A DNA stretch of 64,000 nt from Austropuccinia psidii. Taxonomy: Eukaryota > Basidiomycota > Pucciniomycetes > Pucciniales > Sphaerophragmiaceae. The DNA lies in assembly GCA_023105745.1 (NCBI GenBank), contig JALGQZ010000011.1:16769975-16833974 (forward strand). Reading direction: 5' to 3'. The notes beneath the pieces were generated by a model. The model had not been told where the DNA came from. It worked only from the letters and a program-made list of their open reading frames with translations, and did no database searches. The position numbers and the translations under genes are program-made. This document shows, piece after piece, positions 11,249 to 24,620 of the stretch. Positions within the stretch are counted from its first letter, which is position 1. Each line of letters begins with the position of its first letter.

Positions 11249-11735
11249 ATGATGGAATCTTATTGCCATTTGCCACAATTAAGCAAGGGTAAACTTGATT
11301 TATCAAAGGTTCAACATGAACAACTAATGAAGACCAAACCAAAAAGGGGAAAAGGTTATAAAGCTGGTAACCCCTGTATAACAGAAGTGGTAATTGACAA
11401 CAAACCCACTAAGCTTTTACTTGACTCAGGAGCCTTCTACTTTTGTGTTGGAATATCTTTTCTTAAAACTTGTGTACCAAATTTTGAAGAAAATTTTTTC
11501 CAATTGATGGAAGAAAATTTAATAGTGCAAGTAATACAATGAAAGCATTAGGCATATTTGAGCCTACTATCGTATTTCCACACATAAATGAAAAATTAAG
11601 AATAACTGTTGAATTTGTTGTTATGGAAAACTGATCTAGTACCCATTTTATATTGGGAAATGAATATTTGATAATGCATGGCATAGACTCACATAACAAC
11701 AAAGACAGATACTTTACTATTGGAGACAATAAGCA
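11249..11735 (+). pseudogene. Family 2 retropepsin-like protease, element A
   Basis: The active-site segment LLLDSGAFYFCVG lies near 11415-11455. It is followed after a frameshift near 11540 by the region equivalent to the FILGNDYL motif of family 1 (here near 11650-11670). A stop within the HMNGNLRI-like part and the frameshift mean no protease can be made. It follows gag and precedes reverse transcriptase, as usual for Ty3/gypsy. Confidence 0.75.
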
Positions 11736-12790
11736 TTAAAAATTTGCCTTTTTACCATTTAAAAGACAAATTACAGTAAACAAAGTATCATCAGTCAGCT
11801 TAGAGTTAGAAAAGTTCAGGTATGAACAGTTAAATGAAGCTGAAATCAGTCTTCCTCTCACTGATAAAAAAGAAAGTGAAATTTCATCTCTTTTATATGA
11901 CCACAAGGAAGCCTTTTCATCAGATAAAGAGCCACTGGGAGAAATTTTGGTCATGAGGTTGACATTATTCTTAATATTGAAAGACCTTACCCACCACTCT
12001 TGAGAAGGCCTGCATATTTAGCAAGTCCTAAGTCAAGAGAAGCTCTGGAAATCCATATTAAAGAACTTCTGGACCTTGGTAAAATAAGAAAGGTTTGTCA
12101 CAATAAGGAGGTAGAAATAGCTACACCAGTCATAGTGGCATGGCATAATGGGAAATCTAGAATGGCTGGGGACTTTAGAGCTCTGAATACTTACACTGTT
12201 CTAGACAGGTACCCAATACCAAAAGTCCAAATTTCCCTTACCCAAATATCTCAAGCAGCTTATATAAGCACTATGGATTCCCTTAAGGGATTTCATCAAA
12301 ATGTGGTGACACAAAGGGAAAGAAAATACTTGAGAATTATTGTTCATTGTGGAGTGTATGAATCTTTGAGGAGGCCTTTTGGTATCAAGGATGAACCTTA
12401 ACACTTCCAAAGAATGATGAATGAAATATTCCCTGAAGAACTTCCAGAAGGATGGTTAATCATTTAAATTGATGAAATTATTGTCTGTTCCAAGATTTGG
12501 GAAGAACATGTATACAGATTATCCAAATTTTCAAGCAAAATTCAATCTGTAAACATAAAAATTTCCTTGAAGAAATGTCATTTTGGATTTAAAGAACTCA
12601 AAGCACTGGGACATGTAGTATCTGTTTTATCCCTTGGGATTGATAAAAGCAAAGTGTCAGCAGTGCTACTGAAGCCTATGCCTCAAAAAAAAATCAATCC
12701 TTTTTTGGGTTTTCGGGATATTACAGGCAGCATATTAAATATTTTGCATCCATAGCAAGACCTCTTTATAAATTATGTGACAAGGAAACA
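11736..12790 (+). pseudogene. Family 2 reverse transcriptase, element A
   Basis: The fingers/palm segments HNGKSRMAGDFRALN (near 12145-12190) and the MDSLKGFHQ block (near 12275) are clear, and the frame stays open 12000-12401. The catalytic box that reads YIDD in family 1 is destroyed: at 12464-12475 it reads stop-I-D-E. Further stops follow, although the LGHVVS and LGF blocks of the connection region (12600-12720) remain recognisable. Confidence 0.85.
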
Positions 12791-13264
12791 GTATTGAAAA
12801 TTACTGTTGAAAGAGTCAAAGACTTCAAATTTTTAAGGAAAGCCTTGACAACTGCTCCACTCTTACTGATGTCAGAATTTAAGCTGCCCTTTAAGATTTA
12901 TATTGATGCATCAGGGGATGGGCTAGGTGCTGCACTTCATAAAGTCCAGATTATAAATGAGAAACCTTTGGAAGGACCCATTTGTTTCATATCCAGGCAA
13001 ATCAAATCAACCAAATCTAGATATGGGGCAAGACAGATGAAGGGTTCATTCCTTGTGTGGTCCTTAGAAAAACTCAATTACTTCTTAGAAGGATGTGTTT
13101 TTGAAGTAACAACAGATTATACCTCTGTTAAATCACTTTTAAACATGAAAACACCAAGAAGGAATATGCTTAGATGGCAAATAGCAATACAGGAGGATAG
13201 AGATAATATGACTATTGTTCACAAAGATAGAAATATTCATAAAAATGCAGATGGACATTACTAG
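12791..13264 (+). pseudogene. Family 2 RNase H domain, element A
   Basis: RNase H removes the RNA strand during cDNA synthesis. [14 protein letters not shown] near 12900-12940 holds the first aspartate and [15 protein letters not shown] near 13110-13150 the third acidic residue. The second (glutamate in QMECLCLVW of family 1) has become lysine in [10 protein letters not shown] near 13035-13060. The frame is open across the domain but ends NADGHY-stop at 13261, losing the link to integrase. Confidence 0.8.
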
Positions 13265-14287
13265 ATAATATTGATAATCCTGCTTATATGCCAAAAGAAG
13301 CTTCCCACAGATCCCAATAGAAGGAATCAGTGCTACAGCTCTGAACACAACATTCTTTGAGGAAGTAAGAAACAGCTATACTCAAGATAGGAATTGTGAA
13401 ATCCTATTCCAATTACTTACCAAAGACTGTAAAGGCAACTCTTTGCTACATGCCTTAGATGGAATATGGAAAAAGCATATCATGAAGGAATATTTCACTT
13501 ATTGGATGGTATAAATTACCACAGAACTAGGCATACATGTGTAATTACATGTGTGGACAGGTCCTTAATAAATCCTGTACTGAAAGAATGCCATGACAGC
13601 CCCTTCTAAGGAAATCTATCTGAGGACAGGACAAGAGAAACGATAAAGACATTTATATGGTGGCCAATGTGGCAGAAAGATGTTTAAGAGTATCTCAAAG
13701 CCTGTGACAGATTTCAAAAGGCAAAGAAATCTACTGGCAAAAGACTTGTGAATATGATAAAAATCCAAGATCCCAGAGAACCTTGGGAAATTGTCCATAT
13801 GTATTGGGTAGCTGGCCTACCACCATGGAGTGATAGAAGGTATAATGCATGCCTAGTTATTGTTGACAGATTTAGTAAGACTCCAATCATCATACCAGGT
13901 CACAAGGATGATACAGCCATTGATACAGCTCTTCTAATATGGAATAGAGTAATATCATGGACTGGTATATTCACAAATATCATTAGTGACAGAGATCGCA
14001 AATTCACCTCAGCACTATGGACAAATATTCACCAATTATTTGGAGCAAAGTTGTCCTTCTCTACAGCCTACCACCCACAAACTAATGGACTGGCTTAAAG
14101 AATTATCCAAACCTTGGAAGAAATGGTGAGAATACTCTGTGCATATGGCCTTGAATTTAAATACTGTGATGGGTTCACCCATGATTGTTGTGCTCTCCTA
14201 CCAGACTAGAATTTGCATATAAAACATCCATTAATGCCAGTACAAATCAAACTACTGCTATAATAGAGAAGGGATGGAATCCCAAAT
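13265..14287 (+). pseudogene. Family 2 integrase, zinc-binding and catalytic parts, element A
   Basis: The HHCC zinc domain is degraded: its second histidine is changed in GNLSEDRT near 13610, and the CxxC near 13705-13720 reads C-D-R-F. In the core, the first catalytic aspartate (MDWVT in family 1) is Y in MYWVAGLPPW near 13800. The second aspartate survives in SDRDRKF near 13990, and a stop at 14096 interrupts the glutamate region. The gene is then split by a solo LTR at 14288; the continuation is at 16300. Confidence 0.85.
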
Positions 14288-16299
14288 TGTGAGCCTTTGA
14301 GATATGACCACATACCCAATAAGGTCACAAAAGACACTTAGAGCAATTATACCTTTAATATAATTATATTAAAATCACTTAGAATAATTACACATTAAAA
14401 ATAATTACTTTAAAAATACAAAAAATACCATAAATTGGTACAAAGCTTGGTTTAACTTAAAGACCAATGAATCAAAATTTGAAATAAATTATACCATTGG
14501 ATTTCCCATGTTAAAATACACATATAGCATTTTTACGGCATATCTGTAAAACCAATATTTAATGAGTTATAAGGAATAATACCTTATAAAACCCATAAAT
14601 CCTTATTGATTTCAAGAACCAATGAGACAACATGTAGAATAAATTGTACAATTGGATTTCCCATGAAATTTCACACATAAAACAATTAATGAGCTAATTA
14701 CCAAAGTTAATACTTAAGGAATTAACCTGAATATATGCACTTTTTTGGTCAACGCATATATTCAAGGATCATAGCTAATATCTCTTAAACTATACAAGAT
14801 AGAGTGATGAACCAAAAATAAAGTTACCACGTAATTACTGTAAGAACACAGATATGAACTTTATTTTACAATTTATAAGCAAGGTTAAAACCTATGATGA
14901 AATATTGATAAAAATCAACAGAGCTGTTGACCACTTTGTTGTGAAAGTGGTCCAAACTTAAAATACAGTACACAGTTGGATTCTACTAGTTCATTCGTGA
15001 ATAATGATTTAATTTTTTATTATTAAATTCAGGGTATAACCCCCTGAAATCATGATTTGAAGTTTAAAATATTGAATTTCAACAGAAAAGATGAGTTACA
15101 AGAAAAATCATCAAAATTAGAGTTTTGATGATGTAATGAAAGGCTCTTGGCAGCATAATGAGGTTATGTCAGGATATCAGAATTCACTCTCTGAATTACT
15201 GTAGCGTGTAAAACCTAAAAGTTATTAAAGATCAAAGTTTGAGCTTAATTTGAGTAGTTATGATCACTCACTGTAAACTTAATTTAAGTTTAACAGTCAT
15301 ATAAGTGATAAAATTGGTGAATACTATTAGTTTATGATTAAAACTAATAAGATCCACAAAGACTGGGGTTCTTCCAAGCCTCTGATGTCATCAACTTTAG
15401 AGTTATAGTGATAACTCTAAATAATGGTGTAATAATGATGCAATATGGTTTGATCATGATGTAATCATCTCCAAACCTTAAAATATTGATCAATTCCAGT
15501 GGATAGTATCAGTACACGTCTACTAGAAGCCTGCTGGACTCTAGGAGGGAGGTATTTACTATAAATAGAGCTCTTTTTACTCTATTTTCCCCTCAGACGC
15601 ATCAAAAACATTAAATAAATACAAACAAAAGGTAATAACTTTATTCTTTATATATAAAAAACTTTTATATTATTAAAGACCAAAGTTCATCTTTATTATA
15701 ATAATCAATTTTGACGTGATTAAATCATTTGTTTAACTGTTTTTGTTAAAAATCTCTCTAAAACTCATTTCCACGTAAAAAATCAAGAATATTTGTAATT
15801 TCTCTATTTTTTACTGTAAATACAATTTGTATAAGTTGTATTTACATTATTTGGCGTAAAATATTTCAAAATTATTATATTAAGTGTTAAAAGTAGGTTA
15901 TTTTCTCTATATTATTCTTTTAATAATTCTTTAATTAATATAAATAGTATTTATATTAATTTATAACTTTAATATTAGTAATATTATTGTTATTAATTGT
16001 TTTTTATTAATAAAAAACAATTTTTTACACCTTTATTATTTGTTTGTAACAATAATAAAGTGTTATTAAATATATTAATTATTTTATATTAATATATTTA
16101 TTATATTATATTATATTTTATAATATAAATTATACTATTATATTTTATTAATATTATAATTATTTTTACGCCATAATTATAATAAATCTTTATTATTATA
16201 ATTATTTTTATCTTATTTATTTCATTCATAAGGACATTCATAGTACAATAAGTAAAATATTAGTAATTTTTACTTATTGTTTCATAGTCAAACCTTACA
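14288..16299 (+). repeat. Solo LTR of family 1 nested in element A
   Basis: This is a 2012-bp LTR starting TGTGAGCCTTTGAGATATGA and ending AACCTTACA, flanked on both sides by caaat (14283-14287 and 16300-16304). It matches the family 1 LTR at 54181-56207 throughout, with more differences than the young copies show to each other. There is no internal region, so the rest of the element was lost by LTR-LTR recombination. A TATA box lies at 15560-15567. It interrupts the integrase gene of element A between KGWNPKL and the following segment. Confidence 0.92.
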
Positions 16300-16660
16300 C
16301 AAATTACCCCAAGATTTGTTAAGGAAGAATTTGGTTGAAGTACATACCACAGCTAGTAGCTTCAAATTGATGCTAGACAAAGCTAGAAAGCATGCAATAA
16401 TGTGCATGGAGGACTCATTTGCATATTCCAAAGACAAATGGGGAAAATCACATGCCATTCCAGATTTTGAAGTGGGAGATTTGGTACTTGTATCCACCAC
16501 TAACTTCAATAACATAAAGTGTTGTAAAAACTCAAAGACTCCTTTGCAGGAACTTTTGTTATCAAGGCCCTCCATGGAGAAAATGCAATTTAAGTAGAAT
16601 TACCTGAGGAACTTAGCAATAAGCATCCTAAACTTCCAGTAAGCTTGGTAAAACATACAG
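16300..16660 (+). pseudogene. Element A integrase, segment after the nested solo LTR
   Basis: This resumes the integrase reading at PQDLLRKNLVEVHTTASSF and runs through the conserved [19 protein letters not shown] stretch near 16470-16515. It then reaches a degraded GPY/F-type module with a stop at 16594. The join across the solo LTR restores continuity with 14287 once one copy of the duplicated caaat is ignored. Confidence 0.8.
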
Positions 16661-16736
16661 ATGTAGTGATGCTGGGATATTTCCTTTCATAAATAAAGCT
16701 CCCCAGAATATACCTCCTATTGAATCTTTTGGTACT

Positions 16737-16916
16737 AGGAAAATAACAAAAGTTCTCAAAGAAAGGAAGTTAAGAACCAAGAAAGTAAGGGAATACCTGG
16801 TTAGGTACAGTGACCCAGCTTGTAAAGATGAATGGTTAGCAGAAAAGGACATACCTGAAGCTACAGAACTTCTTAAAAGGTTCAGACACACTAGATATAA
16901 CAATATTACAAATTAA
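16737..16916 (+). pseudogene. Element A C-terminal chromodomain
   Basis: The short open stretch reads KITKVLKERKL, then VREYLVRYSDP, DEWLAEKDIPEATELLKRF and a stop at 16914. It corresponds to the chromodomain-like C-terminus of the family 1 polyprotein. In chromoviruses this module directs integration toward modified histones. It is cut off from the upstream integrase by a stop and frameshift near 16600-16720. Confidence 0.7.
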
Positions 16917-16927
16917 TATTGGTTTTT

Positions 16928-16940
16928 TAGGGGGAGGGAA
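16928..16940 (+). promoter_or_regulatory. Polypurine tract, element A
   Basis: TAGGGGGAGGGAA directly precedes the 3' LTR and is the expected plus-strand primer. Element B has a matching AGAGGGAGGGAA at 36204. Confidence 0.75.
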
Positions 16941-18725
16941 TGTGAGCCTTAGAGGTATTTTCATATACCCAAAAGACCACAAATAATAGATACAATTATA
17001 AATAAAATTATTTTATTTATATTATCAAACAAAAATTGAAATACAAATATAAATTTATACACAAAAATGAAAATTTGATTATTATTTAAAAATCAAATTA
17101 CATTGAAATTTAAAATTGTGAAAACACATTTTTACTCAAAAAATCAAGTAAAAATGAATTTTTAACAAAAATTACTGAGATTGAAATATTTTTGGAACAC
17201 AGTTCAATAAGAACTATTATAGCTTTTTATCCAATAAAGAAAAATAAGAAAATTGGATTCCTCATAAAAAATAAGGTGGTGTCACCTCTGGGTGAAATTT
17301 CTGTAGCTCAACTCCAAATAAGCTTAAATGGAGTTTTTTTAGTATTTTCTGTATAAAAATTGAAAATCCTCAAAACCTTGATGTAATTCACACCATATGT
17401 GGTGTTAACCATCAATTTTTGTGTTAAAATTGAGGTGTGGTGTGAAGTTTAGAAGCTATGAGGAATTGAAGTATTTTCAATTGAAATGTCAAAATGTGCA
17501 CATGTATTACATAATGGAACTGTAATTTACATAAAAGGTATCAATTATCACATTTTTGAAGCTGAAAAGCTCAATTTAATTGCATGTGTAAATTATAAGT
17601 ATATTACATGATGATAAATTCAAGAAAAAATAAATTGGAGAGATTAATTTTGAGGGGGAGAAGGAATCTTGGCTTCAAGGGAGCCAGACCCCCAAATTTC
17701 TTGCTGAAAGGTGTGAGATGTAAAAATCCATGCAAAAGTTCATCACCTTGGGTCTGAAATTGTGTCACCGGGTCTGTTACCCAATTGATGATGAGGTTTT
17801 GATACCAACCAGGGCAGTTTCAACTGTTGCCAAGAGGGTAAAACTACCCTTAAGATAAAACAGTCATTTTAAAAACAGTTTTAACTGGTTTTTGAGTCTC
17901 TTAAGAACATCCTTACGTGTGTTTAAGGCTCAAAACCAGGTATTAACTTAGCAATGGCTGAAAATATCAAAAAAAGGGTAAAACCAGCCCTTTTCTGGCC
18001 TAAACCAGGGTTCACTGATTCCATAATTGCCTTTTTTGTTGTCAGCTTGTTCTCCAAGACAGGAAAGAGTAAATACTACTTTTGAAGTAAGAAAATTGGT
18101 GGCTATAAAAGAATGTCTTCTTTGCCCCACTATTCTCTCTGTGTTAGAATCTTTTCCTTTTATAATTAGTTTAAACATTGTCAAACAAATCAATAAAAGA
18201 TTCCAACCACCCTTTTTAAGTCATTTTAAACCTTTTGACCACGTGAAAAAATCATTATAATCATTTTTTGTAGCTTTTTATAATCATTTTTACCATTGAA
18301 CCACCCCATAAGAGAATTAAACAATCTTTCATCACTGTTAGCTTTGTCACTTTGTTTCCAAATTAACTCTGGTCACTTTTGGGTGTGTTTTCTCTTGAAT
18401 ATTCTTTTCAAAGCCCCTGTTCTTATATAAATTACCTTCAGTCCTTTGCTTGATTAATTCCAATTGAAATTTCTCTTGAAGAAATTTGTTTTGTAGCCTT
18501 AATTATCTGTTGTAGAGTATTTTTGGATAAATTTCTATTGTTGGTAAAAAATGAATCTTTATACTATTATTTTTTTATACTTATAAAGTTAGGAGCAATA
18601 AAATTAGCATGTTTTCTCTTGAAAATCTTATTTCATACTGTTTCTAATTAATTTTACCTTATACAAATTTTGAGGACAGGAAAAGTACTTAATTATTAAT
18701 CAAAGTTTCATATCCACACCTTACA
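16941..18725 (+). repeat. Element A 3' LTR (family 2)
   Basis: The 1785-bp partner of the 5' LTR ends CACACCTTACA, followed by agatc, the target duplication. It retains TATAAAAG at 18104-18111. Open frames inside it are chance. Confidence 0.93.
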
Positions 18726-21190
18726 AGATCTTTGAAGAAAATTAATCAATCTCAAATATTCCTGGGAAACAGTTATTAACTTGCATATTAATTTGCATAT
18801 GTGATTGGAAGCAAAAAAAATCATTGATCCTGATAGAATAATTTTCCCATCATGCAAAGGTAATGAATTTTTCTAAATTTTGTACACCAGATAAAGATCT
18901 TCATAAAAATGATCAAAGGAAAATCTCTCATTTAGGTATGATAAGAATATCAGTATTTTCAAAAATCCCCATCCAATTAATAGGTTTCTGTAGAATATTA
19001 ATTCATGATTTTAATTTTCCATAACATGCAGGGACAATATTCATATCAATAAAATAAGATAAAATTAGTGGCTCAACTGATATTATTTAATAAGATCGCT
19101 GCATTACTCAATTTAAAATAGTGGTCAAATGATATTTATTTCTTAAAACTGAAAGTTATCTCAGATTAGCCTTTCAAGATTTCACCTCCAAGATACATCA
19201 AAGTTTTGATACCCTTCAAGTGTAGCTTATAATAAGAAAGATTGAAATATATTTTTGTTTATTGTTTGAAAATTAAAGAATATATGTATGATTATCAATT
19301 TAACTATTGATATTGTTTATATAGAATCAGTGAGCCCTGGAAAAGATAATACCAAAGCTATTAACCCTCAAAGGGGAATTGGAAGCGAGTCTTTTAATTG
19401 TATAGTTAATTTTGAATTTTTGAATTCTTCCTTGAACATAGCAATTCTATTCATAATTTGAAAACTTCATCTATATTTAAGCTTATGTATATTTCTCAAT
19501 TATAATTTGGTACTAGCTTTTTATATGACATTTTTTTCCTCAAATATGGATACAGCCCATATATATGTAAGACGTAAACAAGTCAAAAACACATTATTTT
19601 CTTCCTGCATTCCAACATCCTTGCTATTAAATTCTGCAAAAATGGAAGAGTTGAAGCTGAAAAGTTGGATTTTCACCATTTAAAATTTTTTCATACAAAA
19701 TTGTGTTCCCATACAGAAAAATTCTAACTTTCTCTTTAAAAAAAGTTCAATTTTTGAAGATTTTGTTACCAAATTGCAAAAAAAGGCAAAAAAAAGTCTA
19801 CAGTAATAGTCCATGGCTTTTTTTATTTTTCTTTATTGAGACAAAGAATCCTCAAACCAATTTGAGTCAATTTTCAAACCCATTTTTTGGTTTGTCATCC
19901 CAGTGGAAATAATTGTAAAATTATCATCACTATGATATATAGCTTCAGAAATTCAAATACATTTTATGGAAGGCACCCTTGGAGTGAAAGATTTGAAAAA
20001 ATTTGAGAAGTTAATATTCCAGTAAATTTCTCTATGTAATAGTTTGTAATCTTATAAAATCTTTTTATATTAAAAAAACACATAGTATAAATTCTTCAGC
20101 TATCCGAGTCAAATCATATCAGATTATTCTTAGAAATTTCCTTATAAATGGTTAAATAAACTGGTAAGTGGGGATAGTTTCTGTCCATTATTGAGAGAAA
20201 TAATGCCTAAAGAAGTTTTTGTATTCTGAGTTGAGTTCCAAAGACCTTTTGGTGGTGGGTTTTTGTTTTTTTAAAGCTTTGGGTGAAATGTATTTTTACC
20301 TTCATTAAAATTTGGATCAAACCTTTGTCAAACCCATATTCACTGGCCAAGTTGTAGTCAAGTTGGACACAAGCTGAATAAGAAATTATTTAACAATTCA
20401 CTATTATTATAAATTATTGAATTAAAAAAAACTAATAGTATGTTTGAGGTTATTAATTCAAATTACTGATACATGAATTATATTAAAATATTTTAAATAA
20501 AAATCCTCTGTCAAATTGTCAATCATTTCAAAAATAGTGATATTCTTGGCGTTTGAAATTTTTCAAAGTCTTTTAATGATGATAGGATATTACTCTGAAA
20601 TTCAAAGTAAATTTTAAATTAAATATATTTCAATCCACAGGAATTTCTTACATCAAAATCCATTGTTTTGATATATTTGAAAATAGCCAAAGAAACATGC
20701 TACCTCATGCTTCTACACTAGTTTCAACAAGTTTGTAGATTATTTCATCTAAACTCCAATTTTTTATTGTCTTTTTATCTAAGTTTCTGTTACAATATTT
20801 CCATATTTAATCAATACAATTTAAATCATATATATCTTTGTGATTTGTTTATGGTTTTTGTCACGTTTCTCCCTTATTTTTTTGGATTACCCTTATACCT
20901 TACTGGATTTTTTTAATTATTAATAGTATTCTATTGTCTCATGATTATTATTTTATTTTATTTCAATTTTTACTCATTTTGAGTAATTTTTAGCAATTTT
21001 TTTTATTTTTATTAAATTGTTTTCTTAAATTGCAATTTTTTTGGAATTTTTCCTTTCAAAATTTACAATTTCCATTTTTTATTTTTTATTTATATTTCCT
21101 TGAAATTTTTCAATTTCAGTATTAATAAAAATTGTTCTTAATTTTATTTCATTTTTAATTTTGTTAATTTTTATTTTTAATTTTCTTCAA

Positions 21191-21210
21191 TTTTTTTTTG
21201 GGGGGGGGGG
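21191..21210 (+). repeat. T9G11 homopolymer junction
   Basis: Nine T are followed directly by eleven G, the only long G run in an otherwise AT-dominated 9-kb stretch. It closes a strongly T-rich zone and is followed by TGTAAAAACTCC. Whether it is biological or a sequencing or assembly effect cannot be told. Confidence 0.6.
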
Positions 21211-22259
21211 TGTAAAAACTCCAACTCAGTGCAAAAACACTTATTTGAAGTTTCATTTGGCCATTTGCGAACAATAAATGATTATTATTTGCACTGTTTT
21301 TAAAAGAAAATTTACAAGTAATAAGATTTCAACTACCAAGAAAAACTTAAAAGAAAAAATTAGCATTTATGGCAATAAATAACCGATGTGAGAGATGAAA
21401 AAGGTTTAACCACAAATGGGAACTATTAAGATTTGATACTTGAATTATTTGCAAACTCTCATATAGAAAATCCTTGAGAAGATGGATTGAATGTGAATTA
21501 TGATGAGTTATTCAAAAAAACATGTAACAATTTGGAAGAAAAATCAAGTTAAATTTCATAAGTACCATTGTGGTTTATTTAAAGGATTATTAAGCTAAAC
21601 ACACTAGGAAATTAAAATTGGAAAAAACCTTTAATAATAAAAAGGGATTATGAATCTGTAAGAATATACTTGAATTAATGCTTTAAATAATCAAAGTAAG
21701 AGTAAAAATATTCAAAAGAAAGATGACTACTACTGATTTGAAAGAATTAATGGCTAGAAATTAAGCTTCAAACACTTGTGAAAATACTTTTTTCATTATA
21801 AATATGGCATATTAATGAGTAATAAGAAAAAAAATATTTATCAAGAAAATATTTAATCCTTGGGTTATACAATTCCAAACATATATAAAGACTGTAAGTG
21901 CATATATAAAATGATATGATTAAAGATTTTTTGGGATAATGTTTCATTCATTTGAAAATTTTTTTTAATAAATTGAAGTTATTCATTCAAAAAAAGTTAG
22001 AGGATAATTTTTTGGTAATGGGGGAACATGTGAAGTGAGTTGCTTCTTTCAATTGACAAGGAGAATAAAATTAATTTGAATATTCTCCACAGATCTTAAT
22101 GAGAGAAAATTCATTCAAGACCCTCTTAAATTGATTAAAAGTGAATATGGTATGTCTGAGGAGACAAACAAAGTTCATGGAAACTCCATAATCTTCTATT
22201 TCAATTGAGTAAAATTCTTAATTTAAAAATCTGTGGGCTAAAGTATCTTTAAGAATATT

Positions 22260-24620
22260 TCAAGTTTACAGCCAGGGTTGGGAATCAGGTTAGAAGCAGG
22301 TTATACCTGGGTTGTACCTGCTACCCCTGCCAGTGGGGGTAGCTTTTTTTCATGGTGACTTTGGAAGTGGTTATAGCTTTGAACTCCTCTTAAGAATATT
22401 TTTTTAGATATTTAAAACTATAATAAAATAAAAACCAAATACATAAATTAAACTTCTATCCAGATCTCATAGCTCAGATTAATCACTCAAGATTTTGTTG
22501 TTCAAGTTTAGTCCAATAAAAAGCTCTAAATTTCCAGATATGTCACAGTTAGTTAGCTTCAGATATTATATTGAAAATTATGTTTTGAATAAATTTTGGA
22601 AATCAAAGATTAAAGACTTACTGTAAAAATAATTATTTTCATAATTTTAATTAATATAAAATTATACATAATGTAAAATTGTAAGCCTGTCAGGTATGTA
22701 TGACACACGCATAAGACTGCAACTAACTTTTTATACAGTTAATTTGATCTTGAACAGACTTATAAAGTGAATGAAAAATGCGAAATAACAAAAAATAAGC
22801 ATAACTTCATTTTGGATGACAAAACCTATGAGTATTATTTCATTTTTGGGCTCTACACTAAAAATAACTTAAGGTAGACCCATAGGGTGTTATATCCAAA
22901 AATGGCTATTTATTATGTTATTGAAAGTTTTAAGAATCTCATAGTACCAAAAGTCTGTAAATCCTGAATGAGCTTAATTCAAACTTGTTTAAAGACATAA
23001 AATGGCTTTAAATAAGTAAAAGGGAAAAAGTCATTCAAGAAGGTTGGACAAAGTAAAAAAGCCAAATAGAGCCAGGATGCCCAACTTTTGGTATCTTAAA
23101 AGACTCAATTAAGGTTTTCCACAATTATGGGAAGATTCTTTGCCTTACTTAAGCTTTAAGATTAGACTTTGATTGAATATTAAAGGTTAAGCTGGTTTAT
23201 CCCCAATTTGGACAGGAAGTAAAATCTGCTAAAGGGTAAATCTCCATATGCAGACTTGTAATAAAGGCTTTAAGAGCTTTCAATGCTTCAAGAAGCTTGA
23301 AAGCTATAAGTGTCAAAGCCTTATTAAAAGTTTAGTTTTGGGGTGTTTTGCTATTTTCAAAGGAAAAATAGCAATAACTTAAAAAATTCAGTAAAAATCC
23401 AATCCTTGATGGATTTGCTTGAAGATTTCACATGGCTTAAAATTAAATTTTATCTGTGTATAAATAGAATTATGAGCATTTAAATAGGATTCTTTGGGAA
23501 TTAGCCTTGAAATTAGCTCTTTTAATTATTATTAAAAGAAATCAAAATTTATTTGAAAAATAATTCAAAATCTATTTTAAGATATTTTCAAGTTGTTCAT
23601 GTGATTAAATTTAACATAAATAAACTTATTTTATATTCAAGCCTAACCTAATTAAACCAAAAGAGGATTAAAGATACTTGGAGTTAAAAATGACACTGGT
23701 AACTTTAAATTTAAATGAAAAATAAGTTATGTTGTCTTAAGAGCCTTATTTTTAAGTATAGGCTTTCAGTTTTGATCTTAGAATGCCCTCTATATCCATT
23801 ATAAATCATTAGAGCTTCTCTGAAGGCATAAAAAGAGCCTTTAAATCACTTTTTATCCAGAACAATAAATTCTTCAATCAATTAGACATTTTAGACAGGT
23901 AATATTCTATTCAATATAAATTATTATATTATTGAAGTAAGCTTTAAGTTATTTTAATCTTCATAAATTATAAATAATCAATTTAAATCATAGAATCTAT
24001 ATTAAATTGTTTTAAGAACCAATGATATACTTTATTATATAAAATTGTTCCCTTGAAACATCTCTTAAATCCACAAATTTCCTCCAAAAAGTATTAAATC
24101 TTATTCTATCATAAAAAAGCTGTTTTCTTCCTTAAAAATATTGATTTTTGGGTTTTTCTTTGACCTATAAACATTTTTTGATACTACAGCTGTTGTTGTT
24201 TGACTTATTTTATTGAATAAATATTATAAGTAAGTTTTCCCTGAATTTTGATTATTTTTCATCTAGTATTGCTTTTTTATATAGAGTTTCTCTATAATGT
24301 TTATCTCTGCACAGTGTGTGTGATATTTGTTTTATAAATAATATTTATATTTTTCATTAGTTTATAAATATTATTGTTTGACACATATGATTGTATCATT
24401 AAGAGCTTTTATATTTCTTATCATTATAGCTTTTAGTGATTATAATAATCATAATGAAATAATTATAATTTATTATAAGTATCAAGATTTTCTTATTATT
24501 TAATTGTTTAATTATAGTTATTTTTAATGATTATATCAATTTGTGGCTATAATATTTGATTATATTATATTTTCTACTGAGGACAGTCATAGTACTCTTG
24601 ATATTTGTCAATATTATCAA
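22260..24620 (+). repeat. Candidate ancient LTR-like repeat
   Basis: Two islands near 22307 and 22878 match the 4.1-5.4 kb region in inverted orientation. Near 23826 a sequence with AAAAAGAGCC followed by an A-rich leader resembles the start region of the family 1 LTR. Near 24580 GAGGACAGTCATAGTAC resembles the family 1 LTR segment AAGGACATTCATAGTAC, which sits close to the LTR 3' end. These hints in order suggest a very old LTR of a related family. No clean ends or duplication are visible. Confidence 0.35.

Larger units (their letters stand above)
6742..18725 (+). mobile_element. Element A: decayed family 2 Ty3/gypsy chromovirus-type element
   Basis: This is a complete but dead LTR retrotransposon: 5' LTR 6742-8525, PBS-like block, gag, protease, reverse transcriptase, RNase H, integrase with C-terminal chromodomain, polypurine tract and 3' LTR 16941-18725. 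Both outer ends are intact (TGTGAG and CTTACA) and are flanked by the same 5 bases, agatc, at 6737-6741 and 18726-18730. A family 1 solo LTR (14288-16299) splits the integrase gene; without it the element is about 10 kb. The two LTRs differ at roughly one base in ten over the stretch I compared by eye, so insertion is old. Every pol domain has stops or lost catalytic residues. Confidence 0.93.

Noticed and set aside
16060..16200. Mitochondrial-type or centromeric AT satellite
   Set aside because: The extreme AT palindromic stretch recurs at the same place in every family 1 LTR, so it is LTR sequence.
19703..19912. 69-codon frame in the gene-free stretch
   Set aside because: Lysine/phenylalanine-rich chance translation of poly-A/T runs.
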